From Alitta virens (Eukaryota; Annelida; Polychaeta; Phyllodocida; Nereididae), in contig OW028584.1 in assembly GCA_932294295.1 (NCBI GenBank), positions 23,281,638 through 23,345,637 of the forward strand: DNA of 64,000 nt, written 5' to 3'. This document shows positions 34,433 to 48,063 of the stretch, piece by piece. Position numbers and translations under genes: made by a program. The first letter of the stretch is position 1; every line of letters begins with the position of its first letter. The notes under the pieces were generated by a model. It worked only from the letters and a program-made list of their open reading frames with translations, was not told where the DNA came from and did no database searches.

Positions 34433-34554
34433 TGTCAGAAGTGGGATTTGAACCCACGCCCACATTCGTGGACCAGAACACCCACAACACCTGTAAATTC
34501 AGGTAAGGTTCAACACCTTGAGTCTGGAGCCTTAGACCACTCGGCCATCCTGAC
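34433..34554 (-). tRNA. tRNA-Leu(CAA) copy 6
   Basis: G26 to T; weak three-T terminator; long unit. Confidence 0.88.
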
Positions 34555-34998
34555 CTGTGCTAGGAGCAATCCCTTTCTAATGGGATTCGAGAACTGCTCA
34601 GCCCTTGGAAGTCCTTGGGGTATATATTGACAAAACATTGTCTTGCCCTTGAAAGTCCTGCACCTCCTCATTTCGAGGGTGGTAACACTGGGTGGTGACT
34701 TTGAGGTTAACACATCACTTATTATAACACCACTGATTATACTCACTTCTCCAAATTGTTCAAGTTCATGTCATTTAGTACTGCTTCCTTGCATACATAT
34801 TCAAGTGACTTTGAGTGTGTATTTAACAAATTATATGATATGGTATCTGAATCATCATTACATTCTAGAGTAGCAGTGACTTTAAATTTTTACTTTTGCC
34901 ACCAATGGGCTACACAACAACTTTTCCAAGTCCAATTTCACACATATCACAATTTCACACATTTCACAATTTCTCTAAAATAATATGAAAAAATATAT

Positions 34999-35120
34999 TG
35001 TCAGAAGTGGGATTTGAACCCACGCCCACATTCGTGGACCAGAACACCCACAACACCTGTAAATTCAGGTAAGGTTCAACACCTTGAGTCTGGCGCCTTA
35101 GACCACTCGGCCATCCTGAC
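34999..35120 (-). tRNA. tRNA-Leu(CAA) copy 7
   Basis: Consensus sequence; rare 328-bp short unit with AGGACCAATC after the gene. Confidence 0.95.
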
Positions 35121-35326
35121 CTGTGCTAGGACCAATCACTTTCTAATAAGATTCGGAGAACTGCTCTGCCTCTTGAAGTCCTTGGGGTACATATTGAACC
35201 CAGGGTCAACACCCACAGTCTGAATCCATAGACCACTTACCATCCTCACTTGTACTAAAAAATTTTCACACATATCACAATTTCACACATTTCACAATTT
35301 CTCTAAAATAATATGAAAAAATATAT

Positions 35327-35448
35327 TGTCAGAAGTGGGATTTGAACCCACGCCCACATTCGTGGACCAGAACACCCACAACACCTGTAAATTCAGGTAA
35401 GGTTCAACACCTTGAGTCTGGCGCCTTAGACCACTCGGCCATCCTGAC
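35327..35448 (-). tRNA. tRNA-Leu(CAA) copy 8
   Basis: Consensus sequence; long unit. Confidence 0.95.
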
Positions 35449-35892
35449 CTGTGCTAGGAGCAATCCCTTTCTAATGGGATTCGAGAACTGCTCTGCCCTT
35501 GGAAGTCCTTGGGGTATATATTGACAAAACATTGTCTTGCCCTTGAAAGTCCTGCACCTCCTCATTTCGAGGGTGGTAACACTGGGTGGTGACCTTGAGG
35601 TTAACACATCACTTATTATAACACCACTGATTATACTCACTTCTCCAAATTGTTCAAGTTCATGTCATTTAGTACTGCTTCCTTGCATACATATTCAAGT
35701 GACTTTGAGTGTGTATTTAACAAATTATATGATATGGTATCTGAATCATCATTACATTCTAGAGTAGCAGTGACTTTAAATTTTTACTTTTGCCACCAAT
35801 GGGCTACACAACAACTTTTCCAAGTCCAATTTCACACATATCACAATTTCACACATTTCACAATTTCTCTAAAATAATATGAAAAAATATAT

Positions 35893-36014
35893 TGTCAGAA
35901 GTGGGATTTGAACCCACGCCCACATTCGTGGACCAGAACACCCACAACACCTGTAAATTCAGGTAAGGTTCAACACCTTGAGTCTGGCGCCTTAGACCAC
36001 TCGGCCATCCTGAC
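35893..36014 (-). tRNA. tRNA-Leu(CAA) copy 9
   Basis: Consensus sequence; short unit, 324 bp. Confidence 0.95.
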
Positions 36015-36216
36015 CTGTGCTAGGAGCAATCACTTTCTAATAAGATTCGGAGAACTGTTCTGCCTCTTGAAGTCCTTGGGGTACATATTGAACCCAGGGT
36101 CAACACCCACAGTCTGAATCCATAGACCACTTACCATCCTCACTTGTACTAAAAAAATTTCACACATATCACAATTTCACACATTTCACAATTTCTCTAA
36201 AATAAGAAAAATATAC

Positions 36217-36338
36217 TGTCAGAAGTGGGATTTGAACCCACGCCCACATTCGTGGACCAGAACACCCACAACACCTGTAAATTCAGGTAAGGTTCAACAC
36301 CTTGAGTCTGGCACCTTAGACCACTCGGCCATCCTGAC
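36217..36338 (-). tRNA. tRNA-Leu(CAA) copy 10
   Basis: C25 to T turns the G10-C25 D-stem pair into G-U; 549-bp long unit. Confidence 0.9.
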
Positions 36339-36765
36339 CTGTGCTAGGAGCAATCCCTTTCTAATGGGATTCGAGAACTGCTCTGCCCTTGGAAGTCCTT
36401 GGGGTATATATTGACAAAACATTGTCTTGCCCTTGAAAGTCCTGCACCTCCTCATTTCGAGGGTGGTAACACTGGGTGGTGACCTTGAGGTTAACACATC
36501 ACTTATTATAACACCACTGATTATACTCACTTCTCCAAATTGTTCAAGTTCATGTCATTTAGTACTGCTTCCTTGCATACATATTCAAGTGACTTTGAGT
36601 GTGTATTTAACAAATTATATGATATGGTATCTGAATCATCATTACATTCTAGAGTAGCAGTGACTTTAAATTTTTACTTTTGCCACCAATGGGCTACACA
36701 ACAACTTTTCCAAGTCCAATTTCACACATATCACAATTTCTCTAAAATAATATGAAAAAATATAT

Positions 36766-36887
36766 TGTCAGAAGTGGAATTTGAACCCACGCCCACATTC
36801 GTGGACCAGAACACCCACAACACCTGTAAATTCAGGTAAGGTTCAACACCTTGAGTCTGGCGCCTTAGACCACTCGGCCATCCTGAC
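36766..36887 (-). tRNA. tRNA-Leu(CAA) copy 11, B-box variant
   Basis: C61 to T; second long unit of a long-long pair. Confidence 0.85.
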
Positions 36888-37331
36888 CTGTGCTAGGAGC
36901 AATCCCTTTCTAATGGGATTCGAGAACTGCTCTGCCCTTGGAAGTCCTTGGGGTATATATTGACAAAACATTGTCTTGCCCTTGAAAGTCCTGCACCTCC
37001 TCATTTCGAGGGTGGTAACACTGGGTGGTGACCTTGAGGTTAACACATCACTTATTATAACACCACTGATTATACTCACTTCTCCAAATTGTTCAAGTTC
37101 ATGTCATTTAGTACTGCTTCCTTGCATACATATTCAAGTGACTTTGAGTGTGTATTTAACAAATTATATGATATGGTATCTGAATCATCATTACATTCTA
37201 GAGTAGCAGTGACTTTAAATTTTTACTTTTGCCACCAATGGGCTACACAACAACTTTTCCAAGTCCAATTTCACACATATCACAATTTCACACACTTCAC
37301 AATTTCTCTAAAATAATATGAAAAAATATAT

Positions 37332-37453
37332 TGTCAGAAGTGGGATTTGAACCCACGCCCACATTCGTGGACCAGAACACCCACAACACCTGTAAATTCA
37401 GGTAAGGTTCAACACCTTGAGTCTGGCGCCTTAGACCACTCGGCCATCCTGAC
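37332..37453 (-). tRNA. tRNA-Leu(CAA) copy 12
   Basis: Consensus sequence; short unit whose flank reads CTAATATGATTC. Confidence 0.95.
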
Positions 37454-37655
37454 CTGTGCTAGGAGCAATCACTTTCTAATATGATTCGGAGAACTGTTCT
37501 GCCTCTTGAAGTCCTTGGGGTACATATTGAACCCAGGGTCAACACCCACAGTCTGAATCCATAGACCACTTACCATCCTCACTTGTACTAAAAAAAATTC
37601 ACACATATCACAATTTCACACATTTCACAATTTCTCTAAAATAAGAAAAATATAC

Positions 37656-37777
37656 TGTCAGAAGTGGGATTTGAACCCACGCCCACATTCGTGGACCAGA
37701 ACACCCACAACACCTGTAAATTCAGGTAAGGTTCAACACCTTGAGTCTGGCGCCTTAGACCACTCGGCCATCCTGAC
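37656..37777 (-). tRNA. tRNA-Leu(CAA) copy 13
   Basis: Consensus sequence; long unit. Confidence 0.95.
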
Positions 37778-38221
37778 CTGTGCTAGGAGCAATCCCTTTC
37801 TAATGGGATTCGAGAACTGCTCTGCCCTTGGAAGTCCTTGGGGTATATATTGACAAAACATTGTCTTGCCCTTGAAAGTCCTGCACCTCCTCATTTCGAG
37901 GGTGGTAACACTGGGTGGTGACCTTGAGGTTAACACATCACTTATTATAACACCACTGATTATACTCACTTCTCCAAATTGTTCAAGTTCATGTCATTTA
38001 GTACTGCTTCCTTGCATACATATTCAAGTGACTTTGAGTGTGTATTTAACAAATTATATGATATGGTATCTGAATCATCATTACATTCTAGAGTAGCAGT
38101 GACTTTAAATTTTTACTTTTGCCACCAATGGGCTACACAACAACTTTTCCAAGTCCAATTTCACACATATCACAATTTCACACATTTCACAATTTCTCTA
38201 AAATAATATGAAAAAATATAT

Positions 38222-38343
38222 TGTCAGAAGTGGGATTTGAACCCACGCCCACATTCGTGGACCAGAACACCCACAACACCTGTAAATTCAGGTAAGGTTC
38301 AACACCTTGAGTCTGGCGCCTTAGACCACTCGGCCATCCTGAC
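38222..38343 (-). tRNA. tRNA-Leu(CAA) copy 14
   Basis: Consensus sequence; short unit with ATTCAGAG flank. Confidence 0.95.
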
Positions 38344-38545
38344 CTGTGCTAGGAGCAATCACTTTCTAATAAGATTCAGAGAACTGTTCTGCCTCTTGAA
38401 GTCCTTGGGGTACATATTGAACCCAGGGTCAACACCCACAGTCTGAATCCATAGACCACTTACCATCCTCACTTGTACTAAAAAAATTTCACACATATCA
38501 CAATTTCACACATTTCACAATTTCTCTAAAATAAGAAAAATATAC

Positions 38546-38667
38546 TGTCAGAAGTGGGATTTGAACCCACGCCCACATTCGTGGACCAGAACACCCACAA
38601 CACCTGTAAATTCAGGTAAGGTTCAACACCTTGAGTCTGGCGCCTTAGACCACTCGGCCATCCTGAC
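38546..38667 (-). tRNA. tRNA-Leu(CAA) copy 15
   Basis: Consensus sequence; long unit with spacer changes CTTTCATAC and GTGAATTTG. Confidence 0.95.
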
Positions 38668-39111
38668 CTGTGCTAGGAGCAATCCCTTTCTAATGGGATT
38701 CGAGAACTGCTCTGCCCTTGGAAGTCCTTGGGGTATATATTGACAAAACATTGTCTTGCCCTTGAAAGTCCTGCACCTCCTCATTTCGAGGGTGGTAACA
38801 CTGGGTGGTGACCTTGAGGTTAACACATCACTTATTATAACACCACTGATTATACTCACTTCTCCAAATTGTTCAAGTTCATGTCATTTAGTACTGCTTC
38901 CTTTCATACATATTCAAGTGAATTTGAGTGTGTATTTAACAAATTATATGATATGGTATCTGAATCATCATTACATTCTAGAGTAGCAGTGACTTTAAAT
39001 TTTTACTTTTGCCACCAATGGGCTACACAACAACTTTTCCAAGTCCAATTTCACACATATCACAATTTCACACATTTCACAATTTCTCTAAAATAATATG
39101 AAAAAATATAT

Positions 39112-39233
39112 TGTCAGAAGTGGAATTTGAACCCACGCCCACATTCGTGGACCAGAACACCCACAACACCTGTAAATTCAGGTAAGGTTCAACACCTTGA
39201 GTCTGGCGCCTTAGACCACTCGGCCATCCTGAC
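39112..39233 (-). tRNA. tRNA-Leu(CAA) copy 16, B-box variant
   Basis: C61 to T; second of a long-long pair. Confidence 0.85.
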
Positions 39234-39677
39234 CTGTGCTAGGAGCAATCCCTTTCTAATGGGATTCGAGAACTGCTCTGCCCTTGGAAGTCCTTGGGGT
39301 ATATATTGACAAAACATTGTCTTGCCCTTGAAAGTCCTGCACCTCCTCATTTCGAGGGTGGTAACACTGGGTGGTGACCTTGAGGTTAACACATCACTTA
39401 TTATAACACCACTGATTATACTCACTTCTCCAAATTGTTCAAGTTCATGTCATTTAGTACTGCTTCCTTGCATACATATTCAAGTGACTTTGAGTATGTA
39501 TTTAACAAATTATATGATATGGTATCTGAATCATCATTACATTCTAGAGTAGCAGTGACTTTAAATTTTTACTTTTGCCACCAATGGGCTACACAACAAC
39601 TTTTCCAAGTCCAATTTCACACATATCACAATTTCACACACTTCACAATTTCTCTAAAATAATATGAAAAAATATAT

Positions 39678-39799
39678 TGTCAGAAGTGGGATTTGAACCC
39701 ACGCCCACATTCGTGGACCAGAACACCCACAACACCTGTAAATTCAGGTAAGGTTCAACACCTTGAGTCTGGCGCCTTAGACCACTCGGCCATCCTGAC
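39678..39799 (-). tRNA. tRNA-Leu(CAA) copy 17
   Basis: Consensus sequence; short unit, 324 bp. Confidence 0.95.
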
Positions 39800-40001
39800 C
39801 TGTGCTAGGAGCAATCACTTTCTAATAAGATTCGGAGAACTGTTCTGCCTCTTGAAGTCCTTGGGGTACATATTGAACCCAGGGTCAACACCCACAGTCT
39901 GAATCCATAGACCACTTACCATCCTCACTTGTACTAAAAAAATTTCACACATATCACAATTTCACACATTTCACAATTTCTCTAAAATAAGAAAAATATA
40001 C

Positions 40002-40123
40002 TGTCAGAAGTGGGATTTGAACCCACGCCCACATTCGTGGACCAGAACACCCACAACACCTGTAAATTCAGGTAAGGTTCAACACCTTGAGTCTGGCGCC
40101 TTAGACCACTCGGCCATCCTGAC
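40002..40123 (-). tRNA. tRNA-Leu(CAA) copy 18
   Basis: Consensus sequence; long unit. Confidence 0.95.
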
Positions 40124-40567
40124 CTGTGCTAGGAGCAATCCCTTTCTAATGGGATTCGAGAACTGCTCTGCCCTTGGAAGTCCTTGGGGTATATATTGAC
40201 AAAACATTGTCTTGCCCTTGAAAGTCCTGCACCTCCTCATTTCGAGGGTGGTAACACTGGGTGGTGACCTTGAGGTTAACACATCACTTATTATAACACC
40301 ACTGATTATACTCACTTCTCCAAATTGTTCAAGTTCATGTCATTTAGTACTACTTCCTTGCATACATATTCAAGTGACTTTGAGTGTGTATTTAACAAAT
40401 TATATGATATGGTATCTGAATCATCATTACATTCTAGAGTAGCAGTGACTTTAAATTTTTACTTTTGCCACCAATGGGCTACACAACAACTTTTCCAAGT
40501 CCAATTTCACACATATCACAATTTCACACATTTCACAATTTCTCTAAAATAATATGAAAAAATATAT

Positions 40568-40689
40568 TGTCAGAAGTGGGATTTGAACCCACGCCCACAT
40601 TCGTGGACCAGAACACCCACAACACCTGTAAATTCAGGTAAGGTTCAACACCTTGAGTCTGGCGCCTTAGACCACTAGGCCATCCTGAC
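40568..40689 (-). tRNA. tRNA-Leu(CAA) copy 19, A-box variant
   Basis: G13 to T inside the A box (TGGCCTAGTGG); the only A-box change seen in the array; short unit. Confidence 0.85.
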
Positions 40690-40894
40690 CTGTGCTAGGA
40701 GCAATCACTTTCTAATAAGATTCGGAGAACTGCTCTGCCTCTTGAAGTCCTTGGGGTACATATTGAACCCAGGGTCAACACCCACAGTCTGAATCCATAG
40801 ACCACTTACCATCCTCACTTGTACTAAAAAAATTTCACACATATCACAATTTCACACATTTCACAATTTCTCTAAAATAATATGAAAAATATAT

Positions 40895-41016
40895 TGTCAG
40901 AAGTGGGATTTGAACCCACGCCCACATTCGTGGACCAGAACACCCACAACACCTGTAAATTCAGGTAAGGTTCAACACCTTGAGTCTGGCGCCTTAGACC
41001 ACTCGGCCATCCTGAC
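40895..41016 (-). tRNA. tRNA-Leu(CAA) copy 20
   Basis: Consensus sequence; long unit. Confidence 0.95.
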
Positions 41017-41460
41017 CTGTGCTAGGAGCAATCCCTTTCTAATGGGATTCGAGAACTGCTCTGCCCTTGGAAGTCCTTGGGGTATATATTGACAAAACAT
41101 TGTCTTGCCCTTGAAAGTCCTGCACCTCCTCATTTCGAGGGTGGTAACACTGGGTGGTGACCTTGAGGTTAACACATCACTTATTATAACACCACTGATT
41201 ATGCTCACTTCTCCAAATTGTTCAAGTTCATGTCATTTAGTACTGCTTCCTTGCATACATATTCAAGTGACTTTGAGTGTGTATTTAACAAATTATATGA
41301 TATGGTATCTGAATCATCATTACATTCTAGAGTAGCAGTGACTTTAAATTTTTACTTTTGCCACCAATGGGCTACACAACAACTTTTCCAAGTCCAATTT
41401 CACACATATCACAATTTCACACATTTCACAATTTCTCTAAAATAATATGAAAAAATATAT

Positions 41461-41582
41461 TGTCAGAAGTGGAATTTGAACCCACGCCCACATTCGTGGA
41501 CCAGAACACCCACAACACCTGTAAATTCAGGTAAGGTTCAACACCTTGAGTCTGGCGCCTTAGACCACTCGGCCATCCTGAC
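41461..41582 (-). tRNA. tRNA-Leu(CAA) copy 21, B-box variant
   Basis: C61 to T; second of a long-long pair. Confidence 0.85.
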
Positions 41583-42026
41583 CTGTGCTAGGAGCAATCC
41601 CTTTCTAATGGGATTCGAGAACTGCTCTGCCCTTGGAAGTCCTTGGGGTATATATTGACAAAACATTGTCTTGCCCTTGAAAGTCCTGCACCTCCTCATT
41701 TCGAGGGTGGTAACACTGGGTGGTGACCTTGAGGTTAACACATCACTTATTATAACACCACTGATTATACTCACTTCTCCAAATTGTTCAAGTTCATGTC
41801 ATTTAGTACTGCTTCCTTGCATACATATTCAAGTGACTTTGAGTGTGTATTTAACAAATTATATGATATGGTATCTGAATCATCATTACATTCTAGAGTA
41901 GCAGTGACTTTAAATTTTTACTTTTGCCACCAATGGGCTACACAACAACTTTTCCAAGTCCAATTTCACACATATCACAATTTCACACACTTCACAATTT
42001 CTCTAAAATAATATGAAAAAATATAT

Positions 42027-42148
42027 TGTCAGAAGTGGGATTTGAACCCACGCCCACATTCGTGGACCAGAACACCCACAACACCTGTAAATTCAGGTAA
42101 GGTTCAACACCTTGAGTCTGGCGCCTTAGACCACTCGGCCATCCTGAC
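42027..42148 (-). tRNA. tRNA-Leu(CAA) copy 22
   Basis: Consensus sequence; short unit, 327 bp. Confidence 0.95.
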
Positions 42149-42353
42149 CTGTGCTAGGAGCAATCACTTTCTAATAAGATTCGGAGAACTGTTCTGCCTC
42201 TTGAAGTCCTTGGGGTACATATTGAACCCAGGGTCAACACCCACAGTCTGAATCCATAGACCACTTACCATCCTCACTTGTACTAAAAAAATTTCACACA
42301 TATCACAATTTCACACATTTCACAATTTCTCTAAAATAATATGAAAAATATAT

Positions 42354-42475
42354 TGTCAGAAGTGGGATTTGAACCCACGCCCACATTCGTGGACCAGAAC
42401 ACCCACAACACCTGTAAATTCAGGTAAGGTTCAACACCTTGAGTCTGGCGCCTTAGACCACTCGGCCATCCTGAC
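42354..42475 (-). tRNA. tRNA-Leu(CAA) copy 23
   Basis: Consensus sequence; long unit. Confidence 0.95.
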
Positions 42476-42919
42476 CTGTGCTAGGAGCAATCCCTTTCTA
42501 ATGGGATTCGAGAACTGCTCTGCCCTTGGAAGTCCTTGGGGTATATATTGACAAAACATTGTCTTGCCCTTGAAAGTCCTGCACCTCCTCATTTCGAGGG
42601 TGGTAACACTGGGTGGTGACCTTGAGGTTAACACATCACTTATTATAACACCACTGATTATGCTCACTTCTCCAAATTGTTCAAGTTCATGTCATTTAGT
42701 ACTGCTTCCTTGCATACATATTCAAGTGACTTTGAGTGTGTATTTAACAAATTATATGATATGGTATCTGAATCATCATTACATTCTAGAGTAGCAGTGA
42801 CTTTAAATTTTTACTTTTGCCACCAATGGGCTACACAACAACTTTTCCAAGTCCAATTTCACACATATCACAATTTCACACATTTCACAATTTCTCTAAA
42901 ATAATATGAAAAAATATAT

Positions 42920-43041
42920 TGTCAGAAGTGGGATTTGAACCCACGCCCACATTCGTGGACCAGAACACCCACAACACCTGTAAATTCAGGTAAGGTTCAA
43001 CACCTTGAGTCTGGCGCTTTAGACCACTCGGCCATCCTGAC
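42920..43041 (-). tRNA. tRNA-Leu(CAA) copy 24
   Basis: G23 to A breaks one D-stem pair; short unit. Confidence 0.87.
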
Positions 43042-43243
43042 CTGTGCTAGGAGCAATCACTTTCTAATAAGATTCAGAGAACTGTTCTGCCTCTTGAAGT
43101 CCTTGGGGTACATATTGAACCCAGGGTCAACACCCACAGTCTGAATCCATAGACCACTTACCATCCTCACTTGTACTAAAAAAGTTTCACACATATCACA
43201 ATTTCACACATTTCACAATTTCTCTAAAATAAGAAAAATATAC

Positions 43244-43365
43244 TGTCAGAAGTGGGATTTGAACCCACGCCCACATTCGTGGACCAGAACACCCACAACA
43301 CCTGTAAATTCAGGTAAGGTTCAACACCTTGAGTCTGGCGCCTTAGACCACTCGGCCATCCTGAC
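43244..43365 (-). tRNA. tRNA-Leu(CAA) copy 25
   Basis: Consensus sequence; long unit with CTGGATGGTG spacer change. Confidence 0.95.
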
Positions 43366-43809
43366 CTGTGCTAGGAGCAATCCCTTTCTAATGGGATTCG
43401 AGAACTGCTCTGCCCTTGGAAGTCCTTGGGGTATATATTGACAAAACATTGTCTTGCCCTTGAAAGTCCTGCACCTCCTCATTTCGAGGGTGGTAACACT
43501 GGATGGTGACCTTGAGGTTAACACATCACTTATTATAACACCACTGATTATACTCACTTCTCCAAATTGTTCAAGTTCATGTCATTTAGTACTGCTTCCT
43601 TTCATACATATTCAAGTGACTTTGAGTGTGTATTTAACAAATTATATGATATGGTATCTGAATCATCATTACATTCTAGAGTAGCAGTGACTTTAAATTT
43701 TTACTTTTGCCACCAATGGGCTACACAACAACTTTTCCAAGTCCAATTTCACACATATCACAATTTCACACATTTCACAATTTCTCTAAAATAATATGAA
43801 AAAATATAT

Positions 43810-43931
43810 TGTCAGAAGTGGGATTTGAACCCACGCCCACATTCGTGGACCAGAACACCCACAACACCTGTAAATTCAGGTAAGGTTCAACACCTTGAGT
43901 CTGGCGCTTTAGACCACTCGGCCATCCTGAC
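43810..43931 (-). tRNA. tRNA-Leu(CAA) copy 26
   Basis: Same G23 to A change as copy 24; short unit. Confidence 0.87.
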
Positions 43932-44133
43932 CTGTGCTAGGAGCAATCACTTTCTAATAAGATTCAGAGAACTGTTCTGCCTCTTGAAGTCCTTGGGGTA
44001 CATATTGAACCCAGGGTCAACACCCACAGTCTGAATCCATAGACCACTTACCATCCTCACTTGTACTAAAAAAATTTCACACATATCACAATTTCACACA
44101 TTTCACAATTTCTCTAAAATAAGAAAAATATAC

Positions 44134-44255
44134 TGTCAGAAGTGGGATTTGAACCCACGCCCACATTCGTGGACCAGAACACCCACAACACCTGTAAATT
44201 CAGGTAAGGTTCAACACCTTGAGTCTGGCGCCTTAGACCACTCGGCCATCCTGAC
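44134..44255 (-). tRNA. tRNA-Leu(CAA) copy 27
   Basis: Consensus sequence; long unit, same spacer variant as copy 25. Confidence 0.95.
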
Positions 44256-44699
44256 CTGTGCTAGGAGCAATCCCTTTCTAATGGGATTCGAGAACTGCTC
44301 TGCCCTTGGAAGTCCTTGGGGTATATATTGACAAAACATTGTCTTGCCCTTGAAAGTCCTGCACCTCCTCATTTCGAGGGTGGTAACACTGGATGGTGAC
44401 CTTGAGGTTAACACATCACTTATTATAACACCACTGATTATACTCACTTCTCCAAATTGTTCAAGTTCATGTCATTTAGTACTGCTTCCTTTCATACATA
44501 TTCAAGTGACTTTGAGTGTGTATTTAACAAATTATATGATATGGTATCTGAATCATCATTACATTCTAGAGTAGCAGTGACTTTAAATTTTTACTTTTGC
44601 CACCAATGGGCTACACAACAACTTTTCCAAGTCCAATTTCACACATATCACAATTTCACACATTTCACAATTTCTCTAAAATAATATGAAAAAATATAT

Positions 44700-44821
44700 T
44701 GTCAGAAGTGGAATTTGAACCCACGCCCACATTCGTGGACCAGAACACCCACAACACCTGTAAATTCAGGTAAGGTTCAACACCTTGAGTCTGGCGCCTT
44801 AGACCACTCGGCCATCCTGAC
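44700..44821 (-). tRNA. tRNA-Leu(CAA) copy 28, B-box variant
   Basis: C61 to T; second of a long-long pair. Confidence 0.85.
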
Positions 44822-45265
44822 CTGTGCTAGGAGCAATCCCTTTCTAATGGGATTCGAGAACTGCTCTGCCCTTGGAAGTCCTTGGGGTATATATTGACAA
44901 AACATTGTCTTGCCCTTGAAAGTCCTGCACCTCCTCATTTCGAGGGTGGTAACACTGGGTGGTGACCTTGAGGTTAACACATCACTTATTATAACACCAC
45001 TGATTATACTCACTTCTCCAAATTGTTCAAGTTCATGTCATTTAGTACTGCTTCCTTGCATACATATTCAAGTGACTTTGAGTGTGTATTTAACAAATTA
45101 TATGATATGGTATCTGAATCATCATTACATTCTAGAGTAGCAGTGACTTTAAATTTTTACTTTTGCCACCAATGGGCTACACAACAACTTTTCCAAGTCC
45201 AATTTCACACATATCACAATTTCACACATTTCACAATTTCTCTAAAATAATATGAAAAAATATAT

Positions 45266-45387
45266 TGTCAGAAGTGGGATTTGAACCCACGCCCACATTC
45301 GTGGACCAGAACACCCACAACACCTGTAAATTCAGGTAAGGTTCAACACCTTGAGTCTGGCGCCTTAGACCACTCGGCCATCCTGAC
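45266..45387 (-). tRNA. tRNA-Leu(CAA) copy 29
   Basis: Consensus sequence; short unit, 324 bp. Confidence 0.95.
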
Positions 45388-45589
45388 CTGTGCTAGGAGC
45401 AATCACTTTCTAATAAGATTCGGAGAACTGTTCTGCCTCTTGAAGTCCTTGGGGTACATATTGAACCCAGGGTCAACACCCACAGTCTGAATCCATAGAC
45501 CACTTACCATCCTCACTTGTACTAAAAAAAATTCACACATATCACAATTTCACACATTTCACAATTTCTCTAAAATAAGAAAAATATAC

Positions 45590-45711
45590 TGTCAGAAGTG
45601 GGATTTGAACCCACGCCCACATTCGTGGACCAGAACACCCACAACACCTGTAAATTCAGGTAAGGTTCAACACCTTGAGTCTGGCGCCTTAGACCACTCG
45701 GCCATCCTGAC
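45590..45711 (-). tRNA. tRNA-Leu(CAA) copy 30
   Basis: Consensus sequence; long unit. Confidence 0.95.
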
Positions 45712-46155
45712 CTGTGCTAGGAGCAATCCCTTTCTAATGGGATTCGAGAACTGCTCTGCCCTTGGAAGTCCTTGGGGTATATATTGACAAAACATTGTCT
45801 TGCCCTTGAAAGTCCTGCACCTCCTCATTTCGAGGGTGGTAACACTGGGTGGTGACCTTGAGGTTAACACATCACTTATTATAACACCACTGATTATACT
45901 CACTTCTCCAAATTGTTCAAGTTCATGTCATTTAGTACTGCTTCCTTGCATACATATTCAAGTGACTTTGAGTGTGTATTTAACAAATTATATGATATGG
46001 TATCTGAATCATCATTACATTCTAGAGTAGCAGTGACTTTAAATTTTTACTTTTGCCACCAATGGGCTACACAACAACTTTTCCAAGTCCAATTTCACAC
46101 ATATCACAATTTCACACATTTCACAATTTCTCTAAAATAATATGAAAAAATATAT

Positions 46156-46277
46156 TGTCAGAAGTGGGATTTGAACCCACGCCCACATTCGTGGACCAGA
46201 ACACCCACAACACCTGTAAATTCAGGTAAGGTTCAACACCTTGAGTCTGGCGCCTTAGACCACTCGGCCATCCTGAC
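46156..46277 (-). tRNA. tRNA-Leu(CAA) copy 31
   Basis: Consensus sequence; short unit, first of the 1,786-bp four-gene block. Confidence 0.95.
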
Positions 46278-46482
46278 CTGTGCTAGGAGCAATCACTTTC
46301 TAATAAGATTCGGAGAACTGCTCTGCCTCTTGAAGTCCTTGGGGTACATATTGAACCCAGGGTCAACACCCACAGTCTGAATCCATAGACCACTTACCAT
46401 CCTCACTTGTACTAAAAAAATTTCATACATATCACAATTTCACACATTTAACAATTTCTCTAAAATAATATGAAATATATAT

Positions 46483-46604
46483 TGTCAGAAGTGGGATTTG
46501 AACCCACGCCCACATTCGTGGACCAGAACACCCACAACACCTGTAAATTCAGGTAAGGTTCAACACCTTGAGTCTGGCGCCTTAGACCACTCGGCCATCC
46601 TGAC
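46483..46604 (-). tRNA. tRNA-Leu(CAA) copy 32
   Basis: Consensus gene with weak three-T terminator; long unit with CCTGGGGGTAT. Confidence 0.93.
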
Positions 46605-47048
46605 CTGTGCTAGGAGCAATCCCTTTCTAATGGGATTCGAGAACTGCTCTGCCCTTGGAAGTCCTGGGGGTATATATTGACAAAACATTGTCTTGCCCTT
46701 GAAAGTCCTGCACCTCCTCATTTCGAGGGTGGTAACACTGGGTGGTGACCTTGAGGTTAACACATCACTTATTATAACACCACTGATTATACTCACTTCT
46801 CCAAATTGTTCAAGTTCATGTCATTTAGTACTGCTTCCTTGCATACATATTCAAGTGACTTTGAGTGTGTATTTAACAAATTATATGATATGGTATCTGA
46901 ATCATCATTACATTCTAGAGTAGCAGTGACTTTAAATTTTTACTTTTGCCACCAATGGGCTACACAACAACTTTTCCAAGTCCAATTTCACACATATCAC
47001 AATTTCACACATTTCACAATTTCTCTAAAATAATATGAAAAAATATAT

Positions 47049-47170
47049 TGTCAGAAGTGGGATTTGAACCCATGCCCACATTCGTGGACCAGAACACCCA
47101 CAACACCTGTAAATTCAGGTAAGGTTCAACACCTTGAGTCTGGCGCCTTAGACCACTCGGCCATCCTGAC
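47049..47170 (-). tRNA. tRNA-Leu(CAA) copy 33
   Basis: G49 to A breaks the outer T-stem pair; short unit. Confidence 0.87.
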
Positions 47171-47375
47171 CTGTGCTAGGAGCAATCACTTTCTAATAAG
47201 ATTCGGAGAACTGCTCTGCCTCTTGAAGTCCTTGGAGTACAGATTGAACCCAGGGTCAACACCCACAGTCTGAATCCATAGACCACTTACCATCCTCACT
47301 TGTACTAAAAAAATTTCATACATATCACAATTTCACACATTTCACAATTTCTCTAAAATAATATGAAATATATAT

Positions 47376-47497
47376 TGTCAGAAGTTGGATTTGAACCCAC
47401 GCCCACATTCGTGGACCAGAACACCCACAACACCTGTAAATTCAGGTAAGGTTCAACACCTTGAGTCTGGAGCCTTAGACCACTCGGCCATCCTGAC
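47376..47497 (-). tRNA. tRNA-Leu(CAA) copy 34, decayed lineage
   Basis: C63 to A breaks the middle T-stem pair and G26 is T; weak terminator; long unit. Confidence 0.82.
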
Positions 47498-47941
47498 CTG
47501 TGCTAGGAGCAATCCCTTTCTAATGGGATTCGAGAACTGCTCTGCCCTTGGAAGTCCTTGGGGTATATATTGACAAAACACTGTCTTGCCCTTGAAAGTC
47601 CTGCACCTCCTCATTTCGAGGGTGGTAACACTGGGTGGTGACTTTGAGGTTAACACATCACTTATTATAACACCACTGATTATACTCACTTCTCCAAATT
47701 GTTCAAGTTCATGTCATTTAGTACTGCTTCCTTGCATACATATTCAAGTGACTTTGAGTGTGTATTTAACAAATTATATGATATGGTATCTGAATCATCA
47801 TTACATTCTAGAGTAGCAGTGACTTTAAATTTTTACTTTTGCCACCAATGGGCTACACAACAACTTTTCCAAGTCCAATTTCACACATATCACAATTTCA
47901 CACATTTCACAATTTCTCTAAAATAATATGAAAAAATATAT

Positions 47942-48063
47942 TGTCAGAAGTGGGATTTGAACCCACGCCCACATTCGTGGACCAGAACACCCACAACACC
48001 TGTAAATTCAGGTAAGGTTCAACACCTTGAGTCTGGCGCCTTAGACCACTCGGCCATCCTGAC
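47942..48063 (-). tRNA. tRNA-Leu(CAA) copy 35
   Basis: Consensus sequence; short unit with ATTCAGAG flank. Confidence 0.95.
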